Assembly: GCA_035630295.1 (NCBI GenBank)
Contig: DASQKY010000012.1
Coordinates: 1-64,000 of the forward strand
DNA length: 64,000 nucleotides
Direction of reading: 5' to 3'
DNA from: Acidimicrobiales bacterium
Lineage (GTDB): Bacteria > Actinomycetota > Acidimicrobiia > Acidimicrobiales > Iamiaceae
Part shown: one piece after another, positions 1-8,776 of the stretch
How positions within the stretch are numbered: position 1 is the first letter of the stretch
How the letters are laid out: every line of letters starts with the position of its first letter
Translations under genes and position numbers: made by a program
Notes under the pieces: model-generated
Databases searched by the model: none
The model's input: the letters and a program-made list of their open reading frames with translations, nothing else
What the model was told of the DNA's origin: nothing

Positions 1-1
1 C

Positions 2-313
2 GACGGCTTCATCAACCGCCTCTACCTCACCACCCTGGGCCGCACCCCCTCCAACACCGACCGCGCCTTCTGGGTCAGCCAACTCACCACCTCCACCCAC
101 GGCGCCGTCGGCCGCGCCATCTACCAATCCGACGAAAGCCGCAACGCCCGCCTCACCACCCTCACCCAGCGCTACCTCCAACGCGATCTCGACCCCTTGC
201 ACGCCAGGTACTGGCGGGCGGTGCTGGCCGCCAACGACGGCAACGACATCGCCGCCGCCACCGCGCTCGCCTCACTCCCCGACTACCGCACCACCGCCCA
301 GACCCGCTTCTAG
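2..313 (+). CDS. DUF4214-type domain protein, C-terminal end (5' truncated)
   Basis: The frame is open from the first base of the window to a TAG stop, giving 103 residues of a longer protein. It begins inside a repeat reading DGFINRLYLTTLGRTPS, then FWVSQL, the pattern of DUF4214 domains found in secreted, often repeat-containing proteins. A second partial repeat follows (RYLQRDLDPLHARYWRAVL). Family membership comes from the motif only; function is unknown. Codons such as caa, gaa and ttg are more frequent than in neighbouring genes, so its base composition differs slightly. The start lies outside the window. Confidence 0.7.
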   Translation, partial: DGFINRLYLTTLGRTPSNTDRAFWVSQLTTSTHGAVGRAIYQSDESRNARLTTLTQRYLQRDLDPLHARYWRAVLAANDGNDIAAATALASLPDYRTTAQTRF

Positions 314-387
314 CGACCGGAAGAGGTCCCCCGGGCAACAGGACCCAACGGCCTGACGATGGCACGCAGGTCAGGGCAGGGGAATCA

Positions 388-419
388 GTGTGCCTGCCCC
401 AGGGTCAGGGCAGGCATAC
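388..419. terminator. Strong hairpin downstream of tRNA-Asn and of the DUF4214 gene
   Basis: GTGTGCCTGCCC (388-399) and GGGCAGGCATAC (408-419) form a 12-bp stem with one G-T wobble and an 8-nt loop. It lies 14 nt past the tRNA 3' end on the minus strand and 75 nt past the DUF4214 stop on the plus strand, so it could end both transcripts. There is no U-tract on either side, so termination is inferred. The 12-mer GGTCAGGGCAGG occurs twice here (369-380, 403-414). Confidence 0.45.
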
Positions 420-435
420 CCAGGTGAACCGATGG

Positions 436-508
436 CTCCGGGGGTGGGGCTCGAACCCACGACAAGCTGATTAACAGTCAGCTGCTCTGCCAGCTGAGCT
501 ACCCCGGA
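436..508 (-). tRNA. tRNA-Asn(GTT)
   Basis: The minus strand folds into a full cloverleaf: acceptor TCCGGGG/CCCCGGA, a D arm with GCTC...GAGC-type pairing, an anticodon loop TGTTAAT (anticodon GTT), and a T arm GTGGG-TTCGAGC-CCCAC. The discriminator base is G at 436, as expected for Asn. The next three bases (435-433) read CCA, so the 3' CCA is apparently encoded. It lies between the DUF4214 gene and the rpoD stop codon. Confidence 0.96.
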
Positions 509-579
509 AGGAAACGGTCACGGTAGCAGAGCCCCTTGGGACCACCGAGACGGATCGGACGGCCCGGCGGGGTGGCCGA

Positions 580-1770
580 TCAGTCGGCGTCGAGGTAGTC
601 GCGGAGCTTCTGGCTGCGGTGCGGGTGGCGCAGCTTGGCCAGGGTCTTGGACTCGATCTGGCGGATGCGCTCGCGGGTGACGCCGAACTCCCGGCCCACC
701 TCCTCGAGGGTGCGGGACTGGCCGTCCTCCAGCCCGAAGCGGAGCCGCACCACCTGTTGCTCGCGCTCGTTCAGCTCGCTCATGGCCTCGACCACGGCGT
801 CGACCAGCATGGTGCGGGCCGCGGCGTCGGCCGGGGCCTCGGCCTGCATGTCCTCGATGAAGTCGGACAGGTTGGAGTCGTCGGTCTCCCCCACCGGGGA
901 GTCGAGCGACAGCGGGTCCTGGGCGATGCGCAGGATCTCCCGCACCCGCGACGGCAGCATGTCCACCTTGACCGCCAGCTCCTCGACGGTGGGCTCCCGC
1001 TCCAGCTCCTGGAGCATCTGGCGCTGGATGCGGTGCACCTTGTTGATGGACTCGACCATGTGCACCGGGATGCGGATGGTGCGGGACTGATCGGCGATGG
1101 CCCGGGTGATGGCCTGGCGGATCCACCAGGTGGCGTAGGTGGAGAACTTGAAGCCCTTGGTCCAGTCGAACTTCTCCACGGCCCGCATGAGGCCGAGGTT
1201 GCCCTCCTGGATCAGGTCGAGGAGCTGCATGCCCCGGCCCACGTAGCGCTTGGCCACCGACACCACCAGCCGCAGGTTGGCCTGGATGAGCTGCGACTTG
1301 GCCTGCTCGCCGTCGCGGCAGATCCGCTCCAGGCGGCGGCGCTCGGCGAAGGCCAGGGAGTCGAGGCCGTCGGCGGCCGACAGGTCGGCCAGGCGCTCGG
1401 CGGCGTCGGCCCCGGCCTCGATGCGCTGGGCCAGGTCGACCTCCTGGGGACCGTTGAGCAGCGGCACCCGGCCGATCTCGCGCAGGTAGATGCGGACCGA
1501 GTCGCCCGAACCACCCGCCGACTTCTCCCCCACCGTGATGCGGGGCGGCCGGCGGTTCCCGGCCGACGGGGCGGGCCGGGGCCGGCTGTCGAGCACCCGG
1601 CGGGGGGCGCCCGGGACCGGCGGGGCGACCGGAGCCGTGGCCGGGCCCGGCACCAGGGGGGGCAGCGACGGCGCCGGCGGGGCGACGGCAAGCGGGACGC
1701 CCCCGTGCGCGTCCTCCGCCTCCGCCTCCGGAGCGGGGTGTGGCGGAACTGCGCCGTCGGCGTCGGTCAT
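580..1770 (-). CDS. rpoD: Primary (group 1/2) sigma-70 factor RpoD/SigA
   Basis: This 396-residue sigma factor directs RNA polymerase to promoters. About 85 Pro/Ala-rich N-terminal residues precede region 1.2 ([15 protein letters not shown]). Region 2 follows ([49 protein letters not shown]), then regions 3 and 4, ending with the helix-turn-helix [20 protein letters not shown]. All core sigma-70 elements are intact. The start at 1770 is chosen because its ATG overlaps the dnaG stop (ATGA) and AGAGGAG precedes it; an in-frame extension to 1800 exists but lies inside dnaG. The gene is the last of the dnaG-rpoD pair, so it is probably translationally coupled to primase. Confidence 0.96.
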   Translation of the reverse strand: MTDADGAVPPHPAPEAEAEDAHGGVPLAVAPPAPSLPPLVPGPATAPVAPPVPGAPRRVLDSRPRPAPSAGNRRPPRITVGEKSAGGSGDSVRIYLREIGRVPLLNGPQEVDLAQRIEAGADAAERLADLSAADGLDSLAFAERRRLERICRDGEQAKSQLIQANLRLVVSVAKRYVGRGMQLLDLIQEGNLGLMRAVEKFDWTKGFKFSTYATWWIRQAITRAIADQSRTIRIPVHMVESINKVHRIQRQMLQELEREPTVEELAVKVDMLPSRVREILRIAQDPLSLDSPVGETDDSNLSDFIEDMQAEAPADAAARTMLVDAVVEAMSELNEREQQVVRLRFGLEDGQSRTLEEVGREFGVTRERIRQIESKTLAKLRHPHRSQKLRDYLDAD

Positions 1771-4493
1771 GCCCTCTCCTCTGCCCTCTCGGCCAACCAA
1801 CCTAGCAACTCATCCTCCACCTCACGCTCGGGGCGGGCGTCGAGGCGCACCGCGTCGAGCCGGTTGAGGAGCCAGGCGATCACCGGGTTGAGGGCCTCGG
1901 CCTCGGCGTCGGGGTCGGCGGCGGCCCGGATCCGGCGGCGGAGGCGCTCCACCTCGCGCTGGCCCTCGAGCCGCAGGAGCTGCCGGCGCACGTCGGGCGG
2001 CTCCCCCGGGTCGTCCTCGGCGGCCAGGCGCTGGAGCAACTCGGCCGCCCCCGGGTCGGCGGAGTCGACGGCGGCGTGGAGGTCGCCGCCGGCGTCGCGC
2101 AGGGCCCGGAAGGCCAGGGCGTGGCGCTCGTCGGAGAACAGCACCTCGTGCAGGAGGGGCAGCATGTCGGCGCTGCGCTCGCCGTCGACGGCGAGGCGGA
2201 GGGCCGAGGTCTCGGGCCGGTCCCCCGAGGCCACCCGCCGGGGCGCCGCCGGGGGCCGGACCGCGGGGCGGGCGCCGGTGCGCAGCGAGGCCCGCAGGCG
2301 CTCGATGTCGACCTGGCAGTGGTCCGACACCTGCATGAGGTACTGGTCGCGCACCAGCTCGCTGGGGTGCTCGCGGATGACGGCCAGAGCCGCCTCGGCG
2401 GTGCGGGCCCGGCCCTCGGGCGTGGTGGTGCTGCCCCCGCCCAGGGCCCGGGCCACGCGGAAGCCCAGGAACGGCCGGGTGTCGGCCACCGCGGCCCGCA
2501 GCCGCTCGGGATCGCTGCCAGCCAGGTCACCGGGGTCCTGGCCGGCGGGCAGGTCGGCCACCGTGACCTCCAGCTCGTGGCGCTGCTCCCACTCGTAGAA
2601 CCGCTCGGCCGCGGCCTCGCCCGCCCCGTCGGGATCGAAGGCCAGCACCACTCGGCGGGCGAAGCGCTTGAGCAGCCGGACGTGCTCCTCGGTGAGGGCG
2701 GTGCCGCAGGTGGCCACGGCCCGGGGCACGCCCACCCGGGCGAAGCCGATGACGTCGGTGTAGCCCTCGCACACGATGACCTCGTCCGCCTTCACCACCG
2801 GGTCCTTGGCCCAGTTGAGGCCGTAGAGGACCTTGCTCTTGTCGTAGAGCGGGGTCTGGGCCGTGTTGCGGTACTTGGGCCCGTCGACCCCGGGCAGGAT
2901 GCGGCCCCCGAAGCCGATGGCGTTGTCCTGCGGGTCGAAGATGGGGAACAGGACCCGGCCCCGGAAGAAGTCCTGCTGGATGCCGGCCCGGTTGACGAAC
3001 CCCAGGCCCGAGTCGGCCAGCACCTTGCTGTCGATGGCCAGGTGGCGGGCCAGCAGGTCCCACCCGTCGGGGGCCCAACCGATGCGGTACCGCCGGACGG
3101 TCTCGCCGTCGAAGCCGCGCTGGCGCAGGTAGGCCCGGGCCGCCCCGGCATCGGGTCCGGTGAGCAGCCGCTGGTGGTACCACTCGACGGCCCGGCCCAG
3201 GATCTCGGTCAGGGCGGTGCGCCGCTTGCGGCTCTCGCCCTGGTCGCGGTCGGTGTAGCGCAGGGTGATGCCGGCGTGGCCGGCCAGCCACTCCACCGCC
3301 CCCACGAAGTCCAGGTGCTGGAGCTCCTGGACCAGCTTGATGGTGTCGCCCTTGGCCTGGCAGCCAAAGCAGTTGCCGGTGAGGATGTTGTCCTCGAGGG
3401 CGAAGGAGTGGGTACCGGGCACGGTGGCACAGAACACCTCCTCGACCCGGTCGGTGGGCTCGACGGAGCGGACCACCCACCCCCGGCGCACCCACCGCTT
3501 CTCGGCCTTGGCGAAGCGCTCGCGATGCTCGTCGATCAGGAAGAACCGTTCGTCGAGGTCCTCGTTGATGAAGTGGATGCGGAAGAGGGACGAGTCCTCC
3601 TGGCCCAGCCCCCGGCGCACCTGTTCGGTGATGCCGTAGGTGCCGACGCCGAGGCGCGTGCACAGGAGGCGAACGAACTCCAGGTCCTCCCTCCGGGCGC
3701 TGTTGAGGCTGCACGTCCCGTCCTTGGCCACGTGCCCGTCGGCGGCGATGTAGCCGGCCAGCCACCCCGCCAGGTACGACGCGCTCTCATCCAGGGACGG
3801 CCGCTCCTTGAAGAAGAGGGGCAGGTCGAGGATCCGGGTGTAGGCCGCCCCGTTCGCCCTCGTCATCTCGTACCGGCGGTTCTCCGGGAACCAGCGCAGG
3901 AGCTGCCGGTCCTTCTCGCCGTGGAGGTCGAGAGCGACCCCGGGGCCGAACCGGGACCCGTCGCCGTAGGTGATGCCGTGGGCGATGCCGAAGGGCGACA
4001 GGCCCTTGATGAGGCGGGCCCGGTTGGGAGGGAACGTCCACGTCAACCCGTCGCCCGACCGGAGCTCCGCCGTGGTGCGCTCGTGCCGCTGCCGCCGCGA
4101 CCCCCGGACGAACCAGCGGTGCTCCGGCGTGGCATGGAGCACCTTGACCTGGCGGTTCCTCGTCAGGGTCACCCGTAGGAGGGGCTGCACGCCGAAGGAC
4201 CGGAACGGGGCGTCGACCCACTGGCCCTTCTCGGTGAGCACCCGGTGGGTCGCTCCGGCGAGGTCGCGGATCTCCCGCACGCCCTCCCACGTGATCACCC
4301 GGGTCTCGCCGGCCAGGCAGTACCAAAGGCCTTGCTCGGCGTTGACCGAGAAGGACGGGGTCCTCTCGCCGTGGAACGGGCACAGGCCGGTCCAGCGCCG
4401 GCCCACCCGCTTGAGCTGCATGAACTGGCTGGCCACGGCCACGATGTCGCTGCGCTCGCGGACGGTGACGATGTCCTCGTCGACGATGCCCAT
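1767..4493 (-). CDS. dnaG: DNA primase DnaG precursor with in-frame intein
   Basis: The 908-residue precursor equals a 592-residue primase, the usual DnaG length, plus a 316-residue intein. Primase makes RNA primers at the replication fork. The CHC2 zinc finger starts at residues 38-41 (CPFH) and is completed by CFGC, which lies immediately after the intein. The TOPRIM catalytic fold follows ([10 protein letters not shown], then LAFDPDGAG), then a C-terminal helicase-interaction region. The stop overlaps the rpoD start (ATGA). The start at 4493 gives the expected [18 protein letters not shown] terminus. A 10-bp hairpin ends 4 nt before the ATG and contains the only G-rich Shine-Dalgarno-like sequence. 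Function needs the intein to splice out, otherwise the zinc finger is interrupted. Confidence 0.95.
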   Translation of the reverse strand: MGIVDEDIVTVRERSDIVAVASQFMQLKRVGRRWTGLCPFHGERTPSFSVNAEQGLWYCLAGETRVITWEGVREIRDLAGATHRVLTEKGQWVDAPFRSFGVQPLLRVTLTRNRQVKVLHATPEHRWFVRGSRRQRHERTTAELRSGDGLTWTFPPNRARLIKGLSPFGIAHGITYGDGSRFGPGVALDLHGEKDRQLLRWFPENRRYEMTRANGAAYTRILDLPLFFKERPSLDESASYLAGWLAGYIAADGHVAKDGTCSLNSARREDLEFVRLLCTRLGVGTYGITEQVRRGLGQEDSSLFRIHFINEDLDERFFLIDEHRERFAKAEKRWVRRGWVVRSVEPTDRVEEVFCATVPGTHSFALEDNILTGNCFGCQAKGDTIKLVQELQHLDFVGAVEWLAGHAGITLRYTDRDQGESRKRRTALTEILGRAVEWYHQRLLTGPDAGAARAYLRQRGFDGETVRRYRIGWAPDGWDLLARHLAIDSKVLADSGLGFVNRAGIQQDFFRGRVLFPIFDPQDNAIGFGGRILPGVDGPKYRNTAQTPLYDKSKVLYGLNWAKDPVVKADEVIVCEGYTDVIGFARVGVPRAVATCGTALTEEHVRLLKRFARRVVLAFDPDGAGEAAAERFYEWEQRHELEVTVADLPAGQDPGDLAGSDPERLRAAVADTRPFLGFRVARALGGGSTTTPEGRARTAEAALAVIREHPSELVRDQYLMQVSDHCQVDIERLRASLRTGARPAVRPPAAPRRVASGDRPETSALRLAVDGERSADMLPLLHEVLFSDERHALAFRALRDAGGDLHAAVDSADPGAAELLQRLAAEDDPGEPPDVRRQLLRLEGQREVERLRRRIRAAADPDAEAEALNPVIAWLLNRLDAVRLDARPEREVEDELLGWLAERAEERA
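3372..4319 (-). mobile_element. Intein with LAGLIDADG-type endonuclease domain inside DnaG
   Basis: The element is 316 residues. It begins with Cys1 ([11 protein letters not shown], block A), has TPEHRW in block B (Thr64, His67, Trp69), and ends [11 protein letters not shown]...ILTGN in blocks F/G (Cys297, Thr314, Gly315, Asn316). The +1 extein residue is Cys, the first ligand of CFGC. Two dodecapeptide-like motifs, [13 protein letters not shown] (about 109-121) and [14 protein letters not shown] (182-195), indicate a LAGLIDADG homing endonuclease. Trp69-Cys297-Thr314 matches the noncontiguous WCT signature of class 3 inteins, yet the class 1 nucleophile Cys1 is also present and the usual penultimate His is Gly. 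The reading frame is intact, so splicing is expected; whether the endonuclease is active cannot be judged here. Confidence 0.93.
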
Positions 4494-4497
4494 CAGG

Positions 4498-4521
4498 CGC
4501 CCCCCGGCCCACCGGGGGGCG
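4498..4521 (-). promoter_or_regulatory. Hairpin covering the dnaG ribosome-binding region
   Basis: Arms CGCCCCCCGG (4498-4507) and CCGGGGGGCG (4512-4521) give a perfect 10-bp stem with a 4-nt loop, ending 4 nt upstream of the dnaG ATG. Read on the minus strand, the 3' arm contains the only G-rich Shine-Dalgarno candidate. It lies between terC and dnaG. There is no U-tract, so a simple intrinsic terminator is less likely than a structure limiting dnaG translation or a transcription attenuator. Confidence 0.5.
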
Positions 4522-4592
4522 ACGACACGGCGGGGGCGACCACCCCGGGACGGTACCAGTGCCCTGCGACACCCCCGACGGGGCGGGGCCGG

Positions 4593-5708
4593 CTAGTCCA
4601 CGGAGGTGTCGGAGGGGTCCTGGGGGTCGCCGATCCGGCTGGGCTCGACCTCGTCGGGGTCCCGCGGGTCGCGCTTGTCGGCTCGCAGCGAGGCCACGAT
4701 GGTGACGGTCAGGATGCCCACGATGACCCCGAGGGACACCGCGGTCGGGAAGTGGAAGTCCTCGGTCGGGAAGTCGATGGCCTCGCCGGTGAAGGTGAGG
4801 ATCATCTTCACCCCCACGAAGCCCAGGATGGCGCCCAAGCCGTAGTTGAGGTAGCGGAACTTGTCCTGCATGCCGTTGAGGCAGAAGAACAGGGCCCGCA
4901 GGCCCAGGATGGCGAAGGCGTTGGACGAGAACACGATGAAGGTCTCGTTGGCCACGCCGAAGATGGCCGGCACCGAGTCGACCGCGAACACCACGTCGGT
5001 GGTCTCGACCATGACCAGCACCGCGAACAGCGGGGTGGCCAGGCGCTTGCCGTTCTCGCGGGTGAACAGGCGCTGCCCGTCGTACTCGTTGGTCGACGGC
5101 ACCACCTTGCGCACCGCCCGCAGCACCACGCTCTTCTCCGGGTCGACCTCGGTCTCGCCGTGGAAGGCGATCTTCTGGGCCGTGTAGATGAGGATGGCCC
5201 CGAACACCAGCAGGGTGACGGAGAAGGCGTTGATGAGGGCCGAGCCGGCGAAGATGAAGGCGGCTCGCAGCACCAGGGCGCCGAAGATCCCCCAGAACAG
5301 GGTGCGGAACTGGTACTTGGGCGGCACCGAGAAGTAGCCGAAGATCACCGCCCACACGAACACGTTGTCGATGGAGAGGCTCTTCTCCAGCAGGAAGCCG
5401 GAGATGTACTCCCCGGCCGCCTTGGCCCCCACGTCGACACCGTGGGCCCCGTCCGGCCCCACGCCCGACGTCTTGCCGAGGTAGTACACGACGCCGGTGA
5501 AGGCGATGCCGATGGAGATCCAGATGGCGCTCTCGATCGCCGCTTCCTTGAACGAGATCTCGTGCGGCTTGCGGTGGACGACCAGGAGGTCGAACACCAG
5601 CAGGAAGGCGATGAACAGGACCAGCGCCCCCCACTCCCACGGGTGGATGTCGAGGTTCACGAACCGATCGGTCGAGCCCTCGCTGGCGGCGAGGATGAGG
5701 GCGTTCAT
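4593..5708 (-). CDS. TerC family integral membrane protein
   Basis: This is a 371-residue multi-pass membrane protein of the TerC family, whose members are linked to tellurite resistance or manganese export and to metal loading of secreted proteins. It has about eight hydrophobic helices, an early FDLLVVHRKPHEIS segment, and the family hallmarks IDNVFVWAVIFGYF and VETTDVVFAVDSVPAIF, which supply conserved acidic residues in the membrane. The tail is charged and Asp-rich (about 30 residues). ATG 5708 is preferred because the family starts just before the first helix; an in-frame GTG at 5777 would add 23 atypical residues. It lies upstream of dnaG on the same strand, 99 nt away. Exact substrate unknown. 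Confidence 0.9.
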   Translation of the reverse strand: MNALILAASEGSTDRFVNLDIHPWEWGALVLFIAFLLVFDLLVVHRKPHEISFKEAAIESAIWISIGIAFTGVVYYLGKTSGVGPDGAHGVDVGAKAAGEYISGFLLEKSLSIDNVFVWAVIFGYFSVPPKYQFRTLFWGIFGALVLRAAFIFAGSALINAFSVTLLVFGAILIYTAQKIAFHGETEVDPEKSVVLRAVRKVVPSTNEYDGQRLFTRENGKRLATPLFAVLVMVETTDVVFAVDSVPAIFGVANETFIVFSSNAFAILGLRALFFCLNGMQDKFRYLNYGLGAILGFVGVKMILTFTGEAIDFPTEDFHFPTAVSLGVIVGILTVTIVASLRADKRDPRDPDEVEPSRIGDPQDPSDTSVD

Positions 5709-5904
5709 GGGGGCAGCGGTCTCCGGCTGATCAACGGGGGGCGTCTTCAGCCTGAGTCTCTCCACCCCCCGGCGCACATCGCACCGGGAGGCCGGCCGCC
5801 CCGGGTGGCCTGGGCCACCGTGCTGACGTCACGGCCGTGTCGGATACTCCCTCAGACCGCGGCAATCTACCTGGGCCCGGGTCACCACCGGGCATCTGCA
5901 CCGA

Positions 5905-7239
5905 TCAGAGGGCGAGCCGGGCCCTGACGTGGTCCACCAGGCCGTCGAGGGGGATCCGCTCCTGCTCCATGGTGTCCCGGTCGCGGACGGTGACCGCCCC
6001 GTCGTCGACGGACTCGAAGTCGTAGGTGACGCACAGGGGGGTGCCCAGCTCGTCCTGGCGCCGGTAGCGGCGGCCGATGGCCTGGGTCTCGTCGTAGTCG
6101 CACATCCAGTGCTCGGCCAGGCTCGCGTACACGTCCCGGGCCGGCCCGGTCAGCTCGACCTTCTTGGACAGCGGGAGGACGGCCACCTTGTAGGGGGCCA
6201 GGCGGGGGTGGAGGCGGAGCACGACGCGGGTCTCGCCCCGCACCTCCTCGGTGTCGTAGGCGGCGAGGAGGAAGGCGAAGGCGGCCCGGGTGACCCCGGC
6301 CGCGGGCTCGATCACGTGCGGCGTGTAGCGCTCGCCGGTGGCCTGGTCGAAGTAGTCGAGCTTCTCCCCCGAGGCGGCGGCGTGGGCCGAGAGGTCGAAG
6401 TCACCCCGGTTGGCGATGCCCTCCAGCTCGTCCCACCCCCACGGGAACAGGAACTCCACGTCGCTGGTGCCCGACGAGTAGTGGCTCAGCTCGTCGGCGT
6501 CGTGGGGCCGGAGGCGCAGCTTGTCCTCGGGCATCCCCAGGTCGAGGTACCACTGGAACCGCTCCCGGCACCAGAACTCGTACCAGTCGGCGGCCTCGGC
6601 CGGCGGGACGAAGAACTCCATCTCCATCTGCTCGAACTCGCGGGTACGGAACACGAAGTTGCCCGGCGTGATCTCGTTGCGGAACGACTTGCCCATCTGG
6701 GCGATGCCGAACGGCGGCTTCTTGCGGGCCGTGGTCATCACCTGGGTGAAGTCCACGAACATGCCCTGGGCCGTCTCGGGCCGGAGGTAGGCGGTGGCCC
6801 CGGCGTCGGCCACCGGGCCGGCCTGGGTGGAGAACATGAGGTTGAACTGGCGGGCTTCGGTGAAGGAGCCCCGCTCCCCGCAGCTCGGGCACTGGTCGGG
6901 GTCGTCCAGCTTGTCCAGGCGGAACCGCTCCTTGCAGTTGGTGCAGTCGACCAGCGGGTCGGTGAAGTTCTGGAGGTGGCCCGAGGCCTCCCAGATGGCC
7001 GGGGGGGACAGGATGGCTGCGTCCAGGCCCACCACGTCGTGGCGCAGCTGCACCATGGAGCGCCACCAGGCGTCCTTCACGTTGCGCAGCAGGAGCACGC
7101 CCACGGGCCCGTAGTCGTAGGTGGAGCGGAAGCCGCCGTAGATCTCCGCCGACGGGAAGGCGAAGCCCCGCCGCTTGCTCAGGTTGACGATGGTGTCGAA
7201 CAGGGCCGGGTCGGCGTCGGGGGTGCGGTCGGTGGCCAT
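5905..7239 (-). CDS. glyS: Glycyl-tRNA synthetase (alpha2, class II)
   Basis: The 444-residue enzyme charges tRNA-Gly. It has the N-terminal GlyRS segment with [13 protein letters not shown] and YDYGP, a zinc site CTNC...CPSC, class II motif 2 ([20 protein letters not shown]) and a C-terminal anticodon-binding domain with the TPLCVTYDF strand. The length fits the alpha2 family. The start at 7239 (MATDRTPD) is supported by a TACGCT hexamer at 7248-7253, 8 nt upstream, so the mRNA is probably leaderless; longer in-frame extensions read into the divergent SDR gene and are not credible. It leaves no room for a T-box leader. Confidence 0.96.
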   Translation of the reverse strand: MATDRTPDADPALFDTIVNLSKRRGFAFPSAEIYGGFRSTYDYGPVGVLLLRNVKDAWWRSMVQLRHDVVGLDAAILSPPAIWEASGHLQNFTDPLVDCTNCKERFRLDKLDDPDQCPSCGERGSFTEARQFNLMFSTQAGPVADAGATAYLRPETAQGMFVDFTQVMTTARKKPPFGIAQMGKSFRNEITPGNFVFRTREFEQMEMEFFVPPAEAADWYEFWCRERFQWYLDLGMPEDKLRLRPHDADELSHYSSGTSDVEFLFPWGWDELEGIANRGDFDLSAHAAASGEKLDYFDQATGERYTPHVIEPAAGVTRAAFAFLLAAYDTEEVRGETRVVLRLHPRLAPYKVAVLPLSKKVELTGPARDVYASLAEHWMCDYDETQAIGRRYRRQDELGTPLCVTYDFESVDDGAVTVRDRDTMEQERIPLDGLVDHVRARLAL

Positions 7240-7318
7240 GGCCGGCGAGCGTACCGGGGTGGCCCCCGCCCCTCGGCCCCCGTTGGCGGCCCGGGCGGGT
7301 GGTCTACGGTCGCGCCCC
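7240..7318. promoter_or_regulatory. Divergent leaderless promoters of glyS and the SDR gene
   Basis: The 79-bp gap holds two outward -10-like hexamers: TACGCT on the minus strand (7248-7253, 8 nt from the glyS ATG) and TACGGT on the plus strand (7305-7310, 8 nt from the SDR GTG). No Shine-Dalgarno sequence fits either start. Both mRNAs are predicted to begin at or next to their start codons. Confidence 0.6.
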
Positions 7319-8086
7319 GTGGCCGACCTGTTCAGCATCGAGGGGAAGACCGCCCTTGTCACCGGGGGCACCCGGGGCATCGGCCTGATGATCGCCCGGG
7401 GGTTCGTGGAGGCCGGCGCCTCGGTGTGGATCTCCAGCCGCAAGGCCGAGGTGTGCGAGGAGGTGGCGGCCGAGCTGTCGCAGGTCGGGTCGTGCCGGGC
7501 CGTCCCCGCCGACCTGTCTCGGGAGGACGAGTGCCGGCGGCTGGTCGAGGCGGTGGGGGCCGAGGTCGACGCGCTCCACGTCCTGGTCAACAACGCCGGG
7601 GCCACCTGGGGAGCGCCGCTGGCCGACTTCGACGACGCGGCGTGGGACCGCACCCTCGACCTCAACGTCAAGGGCGTGTTCCACACCACCAAGTTCGCCC
7701 TCCCCCTCCTGGAGGCGGCGGCCACCGACGACGACCCGGCCCGGGTGATCAACATCGGCTCCATCGACGGCATCCAGGTGCCCATCCTGGAGACGTACTC
7801 CTACTCGGCCAGCAAGGCGGCCGTGCACCAGCTGACCCGGCACCTGGCCCGCCGGCTGGCCCCCCGGATCACGGTGAACGCCATCGCCCCGGGCCCGTTC
7901 GAGTCCAAGATGATGGCCGCCACCCTGGCCGCCGCCGGCGACCAGATCGCGGCCTCGGCCCCGCTGCAGCGGATCGGCCGGCCCGACGACATGGCCGGCG
8001 CGGCCATCTTCCTGGCCTCCCGGGCCGCCTCGTACGTGACCGGGGCGGTGCTGCCCGTCGACGGCGGCATCGCCACCTGCAAGTAG
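7319..8086 (+). CDS. Short-chain dehydrogenase/reductase
   Basis: This 255-residue cytosolic NAD(P)-dependent oxidoreductase has the Rossmann motif TGGTRGIG (15-22), NNAG (91-94), the catalytic Ser at about 148 and Tyr162-x3-Lys166 (YSASK), so it should be active. It resembles classical SDRs of the FabG/gluconate dehydrogenase type; the substrate cannot be told from sequence. The GTG start at 7319 follows TACGGT by 8 nt. The next gene starts 6 nt after its stop, and the P450 follows, so the three may be co-transcribed. No motif shows regulation beyond the leaderless promoter. Confidence 0.9.
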   Translation: MADLFSIEGKTALVTGGTRGIGLMIARGFVEAGASVWISSRKAEVCEEVAAELSQVGSCRAVPADLSREDECRRLVEAVGAEVDALHVLVNNAGATWGAPLADFDDAAWDRTLDLNVKGVFHTTKFALPLLEAAATDDDPARVINIGSIDGIQVPILETYSYSASKAAVHQLTRHLARRLAPRITVNAIAPGPFESKMMAATLAAAGDQIAASAPLQRIGRPDDMAGAAIFLASRAASYVTGAVLPVDGGIATCK

Positions 8087-8092
8087 GACCCC

Positions 8093-8767
8093 ATGAGCGA
8101 CGACGACACCTCCGCCTGGCGCCCCGACGACGAGCCCCCGGCCGGCCCCCCACCCACCCCCGAGGACGCCACCCGGGCCTGGGCCACCGGCGAGCCGGCT
8201 CCGGACCAGCCCGCGGACGCCACCCAGGCCTGGCGCCCCGAGGGAGGCGCCCCCGCCACCCCGCCCCTGGGCACGCCCCCGGCCGGGCCGGCCGACGACG
8301 CCACCCAGGTCCTGCCGGTCGCCGGAGCCGGAGCGGCGGCGGGCGCCGCCGCGGGCGCGGCCTACGGGTCGGGGGCGCCGGCCACCGGTGGCTACGTCCC
8401 GCCCGAGGAGCCGCGCCGCGGCCGCGGCGCGCTGATCGCCGTCATCGTCGTGGTCGTGCTGGCCCTCCTGGCCGTGATCGCGGTGGTGGCCCTGGCCGGC
8501 GGCGACGACGACGGGCCCGAGCCGGTGACCACCCTGGGCACCCTCCCGGAGACCACCACCACCACGGCGTCGACCACCGCGCCGTCCTCGTCGAGCTCGA
8601 CGTCCAGCAGCTCCTCCTCGACGACCAGCACGTCGAGCAGCACCACGTCGACCTCCACCACCACGTCGACGTCGACGACCACCTCGACCACCACCACGTC
8701 GACGACCACCACGACCACCAGCCCGCCCCCCACCGACCCCGAGCGGCCCCGCCCGCCCGGCGTGTAG
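8093..8767 (+). CDS. Single-pass membrane protein with DATQ-type repeats and Ser/Thr-rich tail
   Basis: I do not recognise a family for this 224-residue protein. The N-terminal half is acidic and Pro-rich, with three spaced repeats: DATRAW (about 25-30), DATQAW (about 42-47) and DATQVL (about 68-73). One hydrophobic helix (ALIAVIVVVVLALLAVIAVV, about 116-135) follows a basic PRRGRGA stretch, giving a cytoplasmic N-terminus by the positive-inside rule. The C-terminal ~65 residues are almost only Ser and Thr, then a Pro-rich end, suggesting an extracytoplasmic, possibly glycosylated stalk. The acidic-Thr-Gln repeats resemble kinase/FHA substrate sites. It is 6 nt downstream of the SDR gene. Confidence 0.75.
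   Translation: MSDDDTSAWRPDDEPPAGPPPTPEDATRAWATGEPAPDQPADATQAWRPEGGAPATPPLGTPPAGPADDATQVLPVAGAGAAAGAAAGAAYGSGAPATGGYVPPEEPRRGRGALIAVIVVVVLALLAVIAVVALAGGDDDGPEPVTTLGTLPETTTTTASTTAPSSSSSTSSSSSSTTSTSSSTTSTSTTTSTSTTTSTTTTSTTTTTTSPPPTDPERPRPPGV
8561..8731 (+). repeat. Low-complexity Ser/Thr codon tract (acc/tcg/agc)
   Basis: About 170 bp consists almost wholly of acc, acg, tcg, tcc and agc codons, with short direct repeats such as accacgtcgac. It encodes the Ser/Thr stalk of the membrane protein. Such a tract is prone to length change by slippage in multiples of three. Confidence 0.8.
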
Positions 8768-8776
8768 GGCCGACCG

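Noticed and set aside
619-2598. Long plus-strand open frame opposite rpoD and dnaG
   Set aside because: It is a shadow frame created by GC-rich codon bias; the minus strand carries clear sigma factor and primase motifs.
5709-5904. Possible yybP-ykoY (manganese) riboswitch upstream of terC
   Set aside because: terC genes often carry this element and there are short CTGAG pieces here, but I could not place the two conserved loops in a consistent fold. A covariance-model search would decide.
5905-7785. Longer glyS start at 7785
   Set aside because: The extra residues are antisense to the SDR catalytic domain; TACGCT before 7239 and family length support the short form.
8561-8731. CRISPR- or microsatellite-like array
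   Set aside because: The tract is Ser/Thr codons inside an open frame, with no constant repeat and variable spacer pattern.
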